Source: Bacillus sp. 03113 (lineage in GTDB: Bacteria; Bacillota; Bacilli; Bacillales; Cytobacillaceae). Taken from it: a stretch of DNA of 64,000 bases. The stretch covers positions 123,104 to 187,103 of the forward strand of contig NZ_VATK01000011.1 of NCBI RefSeq assembly GCF_006546985.1, read 5' to 3'. Below the pieces are notes generated by a model. The model was not told the DNA's origin. It ran no database searches and saw only the letters and a program-made list of their open reading frames with translations. Positions 16,670 to 23,340 of this stretch are shown in pieces; position 1 is the first letter of the stretch, and every line of letters begins with the position of its first letter. The position numbers and the translations under genes are program-made.

Positions 16670-16962
16670 CTATTTTTTAATGTTTTTTTTCTTTAATATG
16701 GCAAATATGGCTTTTTCAATGGATACATTTTGCTGATTAGTATTTCAAAGGAAGACAAAAATAAAGAGAGTGTGTAATAGGAATTCACAAACTTTTTGGT
16801 TCCTTCTTGAATAAACTTGCTGCGTTAGTGCAATAAGTAAAAACGATATTGCTATTAAAATATGTAGAAGATTGGTTTATCTTTTTTACAATCAGTTAAA
16901 CTTTATTTCAAATTCACAGTTGTAAGCTTGATCTTATCTGTTGTTACCTCTTTTAAAATTGT

Positions 16963-16992
16963 TTGACACACATATTAGACAGAGCTAATATG
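16963..16992 (+). promoter_or_regulatory. Promoter and operator 1 of the cadC/cmtR-cadA operon
   Basis: -35 TTGACA (16963-16968), 17-bp spacer, -10 TAATAT (16986-16991). Operator 1 is the perfect inverted repeat CATATTAG-N6-CTAATATG (16971-16992), covering the spacer and -10. Confidence 0.85.
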
Positions 16993-17003
16993 ATGTTAAC
17001 AAA

Positions 17004-17027
17004 ACATATTAGCTCAATCTAATATGT
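17004..17027 (+). promoter_or_regulatory. Operator 2 of the cad operon
   Basis: Second perfect inverted repeat ACATATTAG-N6-CTAATATGT, centred 34 bp downstream of operator 1 and just ahead of the ribosome site TTAGGGGGG. Same half-sites and spacer as operator 1. Confidence 0.8.
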
Positions 17028-17041
17028 TAGGGGGGAAATAG

Positions 17042-17362
17042 ATGCAATATATCGAAATTGACACAAAAGTTAAATTAATTCATGGGTTTTCGAATAAAAC
17101 AAGGCTTCAAATTCTCGAATGTATAAAAGATAAAGAAAAAACGGTATCTCAAATTGTAGAAGAGATCAACGGGAATCAATCAAATATTTCACAGCACCTT
17201 GCCTGTTTAAAAGGCTGTGGAATTATTGTTGGAAGAAATGAAGGGAAATACTGTTTTTACAGTTTACGTAACCAACATATAAGAGATCTATTAGCAATGT
17301 TCGATGTAGTACTTAACGATGTTCAAAATGATGTTGCATGTTGCGACCGTCATGTATATTAG
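17042..17362 (+). CDS. ArsR/SmtB-family metal sensor, CmtR-like (Cd/Pb responsive)
   Basis: A 106-aa winged helix-turn-helix repressor. The recognition helix region QSNISQHLACLKGCGIIV carries Cys55 and Cys59; this Cys-x3-Cys inside the DNA-recognition helix is the metal site of CmtR, which senses Cd(II) and Pb(II). A third ligand could come from the C-terminal Cys100-Cys101 pair. It differs from classical CadC, whose ELCVC motif and N-terminal cysteines are absent. The operon partner is the P-type ATPase 11 bp downstream, and two perfect operators lie in its promoter region. Confidence 0.85.
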   Translation: MQYIEIDTKVKLIHGFSNKTRLQILECIKDKEKTVSQIVEEINGNQSNISQHLACLKGCGIIVGRNEGKYCFYSLRNQHIRDLLAMFDVVLNDVQNDVACCDRHVY

Positions 17363-17373
17363 GGGTGTTAAAT

Positions 17374-19704
17374 ATGGCTGACAAATGCTGTAGCACAAAT
17401 AAAAGTGCTGAAACAACTGTAAAAAAGATTTCAAGTTGTTGTACCGGCAGCAAAGATACTTTAGATAATCCTTCTTCGGTACCTAATTTGATTCAGATAG
17501 AAGCGAATTGTTGCAGTAGTTCCCAATCGAGTGAAAATAACCGAAATGTTTTAACCCCGATTAAGAGTGAAATCAAAAAACTCGGATATTCCGTAGAATC
17601 TATAAATCAAAATAAACATATAAAAACATACAATATTGAAGGTATGGACTGTGGAAGTTGTGCTAAAAGCATAGAAAATCACTTTAGTACCCATCCATCC
17701 GTTAAAAATGTAAGTGTTAATTTCTCAACTGGGAAAATGAAAATTGAACATTCCAACAGTATAGATGAAATTATTTCTGAAGTTTCTAAAATCGGATATA
17801 AAGCTTCATTACAATCAAAAAATAAATTGATACAACCTAACAAAAATAAAAATAAAAATGGTCTTATTATTATATCTGGTGTACTAATAGCTTTTGGTTT
17901 TATCGGTTCATTTACTGGAGTTTCTACCTTGATGTCTACGTTGCTATACGCAATTGTAATGGTGATAAGTGGTTATAAGCCAGTTAAGAGTGCATTCTAT
18001 TCTATAAAAAGCCGTTCACTGGATATGAATGTTCTAATGTCTGCTGCGGCAATTGGAGCTTCTCTAATAGGTGAATGGTTTGAAGGGGCTACCGTTGTTT
18101 GGTTATTTGCTATTGGTAATTTCCTGCAAACTAAATCTATAGAACGGACAAGGAATTCAATTCGTAATCTTATGGATTTAGCTCCTCCAGAAGCTTGGGT
18201 TAAAATTGGTTCTGAGATTATTAATAAGTCTGTTGAAGATATATCTGTTGGGCAGACCATCATTGTTAAACCAGGTGATAAAATTCCATTAGACGGTGAA
18301 ATCGTTCAAGGAGAATCAAGCGTCAATCAGGCTCCTATTACAGGAGAATCTATTCCTGTAGATAAGGAAATTGGTGACACAGTATACGCAGGGACTATAA
18401 ATGAAAATGGATCCCTTGAAATTAAGGTTACAAAGTTAGTTGAAGATACAACCATATCAAAAATCATTCACCTAGTTGAAGAAGCACAGGAACAAAAAGC
18501 TCCAACAGAAGCGTTTGTTGATAAGTTTGCTAGTATTTATACACCAATTGTATTTATTCTAGCTTTGGTGATTATCATTTTGCCTCCACTCCTAGGAATA
18601 GGCATTTGGGGAGATTGGTTTTATAAAGGTCTAGAACTAATAGTTGTAGCTTGTCCTTGTGCATTGGTAATTTCTACTCCTGTTGCGATCGTATCCGCCA
18701 TAGGGAATGCTGCTAAAAGCGGAGTCTTAATTAAAGGTGGAACGTTTTTAGAAAAAGCAGGTGCCATCACTGCCATTGCATTCGATAAAACAGGTACTTT
18801 GACTGAAGGAAAGCCTAAAGTAACAGAAATCAAGGCGTTAAACGTATCAGAAGAGGAATTACTTTCAATAGCCTTAACACTAGAAGATTATTCAACACAT
18901 CCTATAGCAAAGGCAATCGTTCAATATGCCAATGAAAAAGGAACTCAACCTAAAGATGGTGAGTTATTTAAAAGTATTGTTGGAAAAGGCGTTCAAGCGA
19001 CTATTGAAGGAGATATTTTTTACGCTGGTAATCTTAAACTTTTTGAAGAATTTAATGTACAGTTAGACAATATAAAAAGCCATGTTCTTGAAATACAGAA
19101 CAAAGGGAAAACGGTGGTTATAATAGGGACTCAACATCAAATAATGGGGTTAATTGCAGTCTCGGATACAATACGTGAAACTGCTACTTCAGCTTTAAAA
19201 GCATTAAATCAAAGTGGAGTTAATCAAACTGTTATGTTGACTGGAGATAATGAAGGAACTGCAAAAATGATTGCATCAGCAGCTAATGTTAATCGATTTT
19301 TCGCAGATTTATTGCCAGAAGACAAAGTTGATGCTATTAAGAAGTTACAAAAAGAAGGACATAAGGTTGCAATGGTAGGAGACGGAATAAATGATGCTCC
19401 AGCACTCGCAACAGCAGATTTAGGTATTGCGATGGGTGGTGCAGGAACTGGTACCGCAATGGAGACAGCAGATATTGTTTTAATGGCTGATAATCTAGAT
19501 AAACTTCCTCATACAATGAAGTTAAGCAGAAAAGCTTTAACGATTATTAAACAAAATATTTGGTTCTCTATCATTATTAAAGTCATTGCGCTAGTTTTAA
19601 TCTTCCCAGGTTGGCTTACACTTTGGATGGCTGTATTAAGTGATACAGGTGCTGCATTAATTGTTATCTTAAATTCATTAAGATTGTTAAAGTTTAAAGA
19701 ATAG
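17374..19704 (+). CDS. cadA: Heavy-metal P1B-type ATPase, Cd2+/Zn2+/Pb2+ exporter CadA
   Basis: A 776-aa metal-exporting ATPase. The first 85 residues are a cysteine-rich extension with three CC pairs (KCCST, SSCCTG, NCCSSS). A heavy-metal-associated domain with GMDCGSC follows at about 90-155. The core has TGES near 325, the membrane motif VACPCALV near 427, phosphorylation site DKTGTLT near 472, HPIAKA near 509, and hinge GDGINDAP near 671. CPC with a single GMDCxxC domain is typical of Cd/Zn/Pb exporters. ATG 17374 is preferred over 17338 because AGGGGTG precedes it. Terminator follows. Confidence 0.93.
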   Translation: MADKCCSTNKSAETTVKKISSCCTGSKDTLDNPSSVPNLIQIEANCCSSSQSSENNRNVLTPIKSEIKKLGYSVESINQNKHIKTYNIEGMDCGSCAKSIENHFSTHPSVKNVSVNFSTGKMKIEHSNSIDEIISEVSKIGYKASLQSKNKLIQPNKNKNKNGLIIISGVLIAFGFIGSFTGVSTLMSTLLYAIVMVISGYKPVKSAFYSIKSRSLDMNVLMSAAAIGASLIGEWFEGATVVWLFAIGNFLQTKSIERTRNSIRNLMDLAPPEAWVKIGSEIINKSVEDISVGQTIIVKPGDKIPLDGEIVQGESSVNQAPITGESIPVDKEIGDTVYAGTINENGSLEIKVTKLVEDTTISKIIHLVEEAQEQKAPTEAFVDKFASIYTPIVFILALVIIILPPLLGIGIWGDWFYKGLELIVVACPCALVISTPVAIVSAIGNAAKSGVLIKGGTFLEKAGAITAIAFDKTGTLTEGKPKVTEIKALNVSEEELLSIALTLEDYSTHPIAKAIVQYANEKGTQPKDGELFKSIVGKGVQATIEGDIFYAGNLKLFEEFNVQLDNIKSHVLEIQNKGKTVVIIGTQHQIMGLIAVSDTIRETATSALKALNQSGVNQTVMLTGDNEGTAKMIASAANVNRFFADLLPEDKVDAIKKLQKEGHKVAMVGDGINDAPALATADLGIAMGGAGTGTAMETADIVLMADNLDKLPHTMKLSRKALTIIKQNIWFSIIIKVIALVLIFPGWLTLWMAVLSDTGAALIVILNSLRLLKFKE

Positions 19705-19712
19705 ATATTTAT

Positions 19713-19749
19713 GAGATGTTTCTTAATTAGAGACATCTCTATTTTTTTA
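19713..19749 (+). terminator. Intrinsic terminator of cadA
   Basis: Stem GAGATGT (19713-19719) / ACATCTC (19733-19739) followed by TATTTTTTT, 9 bp after the stop codon. Confidence 0.8.
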
Positions 19750-19800
19750 AAAAAAGTTTTTTTTACAAACGTTAAACATTATTTCAAATCCCCAGTTATA

Positions 19801-19827
19801 AGACGAAGACTTTTTTCGTCTTTTTTT
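19801..19827 (+). terminator. Second terminator-like hairpin downstream of cadA
   Basis: Stem AGACGAA (19801-19807) / TTCGTCT (19815-19821) followed by a T run to 19827. It probably isolates the CotS-family gene from read-through. Confidence 0.65.
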
Positions 19828-19939
19828 AATCCAAATTCATGGTAAAGCATAACAAAAAATCCCCTTTTTAATCAAAAATTTACTTTCTTGTCCTAAACAT
19901 TTTCAATTTTTAAACATAATTTAATAGAAAGAGGAATCC

Positions 19940-21070
19940 ATGTTTAAGAAGTATTATAGGAGGGGTAGTGTGGGAAAGGTAATCATTGAACCTTGGTTAG
20001 AAGATAAGTTTACTCATGAGTTTTTTGTTCCAGAATATATTGAAAAGCTCGGCCAAGAGGTGCTGAAAAGCTATGATTTATCAGTCAATAGCATCCAAAT
20101 TGTGACAACCAAGCCGGATAAGGGTGGTGCAATTTGGAGAATAGAAACAAATAAAGGTCCAAAAAGCTTTAAGCTTTTGCATAGACGTCCGACTAGAAGC
20201 ATGTTTAGCCTTGGTGCACAGGAATATTTGGTAGATGTACAAAAGGCGCGTGTGCCTGCAATTGTCAAAACAAAGGATGGAAAAAACTTTGTTGAGTCGG
20301 GAGGGAAATTATGGTTTGTTGCTGAATGGATTGAACCTTTGGAGCCTGTTTCTAAGGATTTGGAAGGCGCGAAACATCTATGTAATGCACTTGGCGAATT
20401 TCATCGTCTTAGTAAAGGGTATATTCCGCCAAAACAAGCTGAAGTCGCTTCGAGGGTTCATAAATGGTTAAGCAGCTATAAAAAGGTTATTGCAAAAATG
20501 AACTGGTTTCGAAATATTGCCAATGCCTATCATGAGATGCCTGCAAGCCCAGCATTATTAAATGTCATCGATATGTTTGAGGAGCAAGGTAAAAGGGGCC
20601 TAGAAAAGCTAAATCAATCGAGTTATTTGGAATTGGTCAAAAAAGGGAATGCTTATTGGGGATTAGTTCACCAAGACTATGGCTTTTCAAATGGACAAAT
20701 GGGTTCTAATGGAATGTGGATTATCGACCTTGATGGGGTTGCTTTTGATCTTCCTATCCGAGATTTAAGAAAATTAATTGCAGGGACCATGTCTGATTTA
20801 TTTCAATGGGATGTTACGTGGATCAGAGAAATGATCAAAGCCTATCATGAAGCAAATCCAATATCAGCAGAGCTTTATGAAATTTTAATGATTGATTTAT
20901 CTATGCCGAACGAATTTTATAAAAATATTAAAGAGGTTGTATATGAGCCTGAGCTGTTCCTAAATGATGAAACTACACAACTAATTCAAACAATCGTGGA
21001 GACGGATCAATCTAAATGGCCTGCACTTGAAGAAATTTCTAAAGATTGGAAGGGGAAGGGTGTCAGCTAA
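19940..21070 (+). CDS. CotS/CotI (YtaA)-family spore coat protein, kinase-like fold
   Basis: A 376-aa protein of the aminoglycoside-phosphotransferase-like CotS family, a set of coat proteins made in the mother cell. Blocks seen are LKSYDLSVNSIQIV, WFVAEWIEPLEPVS, the Brenner-like motif HQDYGFSNGQM (near 250) and IIDLDGVAFDLPIRDLRKLI. The kinase loop keeps His/Asp/Asn residues; CotH-type activity is not implied. Two starts are possible: ATG 19940 (AGAGGAA upstream) and GTG 19970 (AGGAGGGG 4 nt upstream). It stands alone between terminators. The paralogue identity (CotS, CotI, YutH) cannot be settled here. Confidence 0.82.
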   Translation: MFKKYYRRGSVGKVIIEPWLEDKFTHEFFVPEYIEKLGQEVLKSYDLSVNSIQIVTTKPDKGGAIWRIETNKGPKSFKLLHRRPTRSMFSLGAQEYLVDVQKARVPAIVKTKDGKNFVESGGKLWFVAEWIEPLEPVSKDLEGAKHLCNALGEFHRLSKGYIPPKQAEVASRVHKWLSSYKKVIAKMNWFRNIANAYHEMPASPALLNVIDMFEEQGKRGLEKLNQSSYLELVKKGNAYWGLVHQDYGFSNGQMGSNGMWIIDLDGVAFDLPIRDLRKLIAGTMSDLFQWDVTWIREMIKAYHEANPISAELYEILMIDLSMPNEFYKNIKEVVYEPELFLNDETTQLIQTIVETDQSKWPALEEISKDWKGKGVS

Positions 21071-21118
21071 GCAACCATATATGATAAGAACCACATAAAA
21101 GTAAGAAAACGCTATATT

Positions 21119-21164
21119 GAGTGAAATCGTTTCATCTTCCTGAAATGATTTCACTCATGTTTCT
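21119..21164 (+). terminator. Intrinsic terminator of the CotS-family gene
   Basis: A 16-bp stem with one mismatch (21119-21134 with 21141-21156) and a TCTTCC loop, followed by ATGTTTCTTT. The stretch 21165-21370 shows no gene. Confidence 0.7.
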
Positions 21165-21370
21165 TTAAACGAGGAAATAATAATTGAAGCAACCTGCATT
21201 TGTCTGGTATTCTCTTTTTGAAATTAGATAGGCCAGAAAAAATGATTTTCTAATTATTGCGATTGAAAAAATGATGATCGTCTTTGCAACTTGATATAAT
21301 AGGATTAAAAGTAGAATAATAGTACGATCTCATCAAGATCTTCATTATCAATCAAATCTCATTAAATGGA

Positions 21371-21445
21371 GTGATCGTTATAGCCAGTCTTCTAATCAAA
21401 AATGCCCGCAATATTATTACAATGGACCAGGAAAGGAAAGCGGGC
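21371..21445 (+). pseudogene. 5' remnant of an amidohydrolase gene (guanine/8-oxoguanine deaminase-like)
   Basis: After AAATGGA, GTG 21371 opens MIVIASLLIKNARNIITMD, then QERKAG, the typical N-terminus of amidohydrolases such as guanine or 8-oxoguanine deaminases (SLLIKNA...IVTMD). The similarity stops at about 21442, next to a GC-rich patch, and the frame runs on antisense into the permease tail until TAG 21487. The rest of the enzyme is absent. It most likely marks a deletion that fused the gene start to the end of the permease gene. A purine deaminase beside a purine permease makes sense; the exact enzyme is not determinable. Confidence 0.65.
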
Positions 21446-21461
21446 GCGCCTTGCGATTTTC

Positions 21462-22766
21462 TTATGCTTCCTTTGCTTCTTGCATAGGAACCGTTTGTTT
21501 TTTAGGGCGAAGGTTAAAAAAGACATTTAATAGAATAGCTGATAAGCTTCCTGTAATGATCCCATCGCTGACAATAATTTTAATACTTTGAGGCAATTGT
21601 GCAAACAGATCTGGGACAGCAGTAACACCAAGACCTAAAGAAATGGAACATGCCACAATAAGAAGATTGCTTTGATCACTAAAGTCAACTGCTTGCAGCA
21701 TTTTGATACCAGAAGAGACGACCATTCCGAACATGACAACTGTTGCTCCACCAAGCACAGAGGTAGGAATAATAGTTGCAAAAGCAGCTATTTTTGGAAT
21801 GAGACCAAGAAAGATTAATATTCCTCCAGCAGCAACAACTACATTTGTAGTTTTCACTTTGGATAATTGAACAAGTCCTACATTTTGTGCAAAGGTGTTA
21901 TATGGGAAGGCGTTGACAACACCTCCTAAAATAAATGCTAATCCTTCAGCGCGATATCCACGGGCTAAATCTTTTTCGTTTATAGGTTGATCACAGATTT
22001 TACTCAAAGCAAAAAATACGCCTGTTGATTCGATAATTACAACTGTACCTACAATGATCATAGTGATAATTGGGCCTAATTCGAATGAAGGCATTCCAAA
22101 GTAAAATAGCTTAGGTAAATGAAACCAAGAAGCATCTTGTACAGCAGAGAAATTTACTTTACCCATGATGGAAGCTGCTGCAGTTCCAGCAATGATTCCA
22201 ATGAGAACCGAAAGAGATCGTATAAATCCACGAGAAAAACGATTAAGTAGTAAAATAAAGACTAAAACACCAAAAGCAAGTGCTAAATTTTCTAGACTTC
22301 CAAACTCTTTGCTGCCAACGCCGCCCGCCATATTTCTAATTCCAGTAGGTATTAATGCTAAACCAATAATCGTGACAACCGTACCAATAACGACAGGAGG
22401 GAAAAGTTTAACGATTTTACTAAAAAAGACAGCGCATAAAACGATAAATATACCAGCGGCGATGATGGATCCGTAAATAGCTGTAACCCCATATTGTGAA
22501 CCAATGGCAATCATCGGCGTAACAGCAACAAAAGAACTTCCTAAAACAGCTGGTAATCCAATCCCTAAATATTTACCTTTTCTTGCTTGAAGCAATGTTG
22601 CAATTCCGCAGGTTAATAAATCAATAGATACTAAATAAGCAAGTTGTTCAGCAGTTAAATTTAATGCTCGTCCGACAATTAAAGGGACGAGTATTGCTCC
22701 TGCATACATAGCTAAAACATGTTGCAGCCCCAATGAGAAAACTTTCATCTTTTTTGTTTCTTCCAT
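21462..22766 (-). CDS. pbuX: NCS2-family xanthine/urate permease (PbuX-like)
   Basis: A 434-aa nucleobase:cation symporter-2 with about 12-14 membrane segments. Typical blocks are LGLQHVLAMYAGAILVPLIVG (N-terminus), GIGLPAVLGSSFVAV, the NCS2 signature region PYNTFAQNVGLVQLSKV (near 285-300) and VLGGATVVMFGMVVSSGI. It takes up xanthine, urate or related purines. The sequence reads closest to Bacillus PbuX from memory; PucJ/PucK urate permeases are the alternative. No purine riboswitch is visible upstream; instead two inverted repeats occur. The 3' end lies against an amidohydrolase remnant. Confidence 0.8.
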   Translation of the reverse strand: MEETKKMKVFSLGLQHVLAMYAGAILVPLIVGRALNLTAEQLAYLVSIDLLTCGIATLLQARKGKYLGIGLPAVLGSSFVAVTPMIAIGSQYGVTAIYGSIIAAGIFIVLCAVFFSKIVKLFPPVVIGTVVTIIGLALIPTGIRNMAGGVGSKEFGSLENLALAFGVLVFILLLNRFSRGFIRSLSVLIGIIAGTAAASIMGKVNFSAVQDASWFHLPKLFYFGMPSFELGPIITMIIVGTVVIIESTGVFFALSKICDQPINEKDLARGYRAEGLAFILGGVVNAFPYNTFAQNVGLVQLSKVKTTNVVVAAGGILIFLGLIPKIAAFATIIPTSVLGGATVVMFGMVVSSGIKMLQAVDFSDQSNLLIVACSISLGLGVTAVPDLFAQLPQSIKIIVSDGIITGSLSAILLNVFFNLRPKKQTVPMQEAKEA

Positions 22767-22814
22767 TCAAATTTGGCCTCCTAAAGTTTAATATAAACCA
22801 GGTGTAAAATTATG

Positions 22815-22832
22815 TAATGTTAAGTAACATTA
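22815..22832. promoter_or_regulatory. Inverted repeat upstream of pbuX, candidate operator 1
   Basis: Perfect TAATGTTA-N2-TAACATTA, 49 bp ahead of the pbuX start codon. It shares TGTTA/TAACA with the repeat at 22930. The regulator is unknown. Confidence 0.5.
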
Positions 22833-22929
22833 TATGTATTATTCTGAATATTGTCATTAGTTATAATAAACTAAGTTAATTAGATAATATGTATATATTG
22901 AACAAAAATGAGATGTTTTTCTTTGTTTG

Positions 22930-22948
22930 ATGTTAGATGATCTAACAT
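22930..22948. promoter_or_regulatory. Inverted repeat upstream of pbuX, candidate operator 2
   Basis: Perfect ATGTTAGA-N3-TCTAACAT, centred about 115 bp from operator 1. The remainder of 22767-23259 is AT-rich with no gene. Confidence 0.45.
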
Positions 22949-23259
22949 TATTTCGGGGAATAATTACTTTATTGGGTAAATAAGTTGGGACATAATGGTT
23001 GAATCACACTAGAATGAGGAAAAGATTGAGTATTTGTGAAATTGTGAGCATATTGTTACAGTTAAGGAAAAAGGATTGAACTTCTTTGTGGAAACGCTTA
23101 AAATGTCAATATAAAGATAAGAAAGGAGTGTTTGGAAATATTATTATGTTGATCACAGCATTTCTGCATTTAGTCGAAAATTAAAAAGTCAGAATTTTTT
23201 GTTAACCATAGTCTTACATTATGAGCTACTTTTAATAGTAGTTTTTATTAAGTGCTATT

Positions 23260-23277
23260 ATGTGAAATATTTCACAT
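23260..23277. promoter_or_regulatory. Rex-type redox operator upstream of adhE
   Basis: Perfect 18-bp palindrome ATGTGAAATATTTCACAT, matching the core of the Rex consensus TTGTGAAANNTTTCACAA except for its outer bases. It lies 63 bp before the adhE start. Rex releases DNA when NADH rises, so it would derepress adhE without oxygen. A weaker half-site TTTGTGAAATTGTGA is near 23033. Confidence 0.8.
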
Positions 23278-23340
23278 GACTATTATTCACTATTCATTGT
23301 CTGGAACATTCATTTGAAGCATAAAGTGGAGGGATCAGGA

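Noticed and set aside
22767..23340. Purine riboswitch upstream of pbuX
   Set aside because: I could not identify the conserved three-way-junction core on the minus strand; only short palindromes are present.
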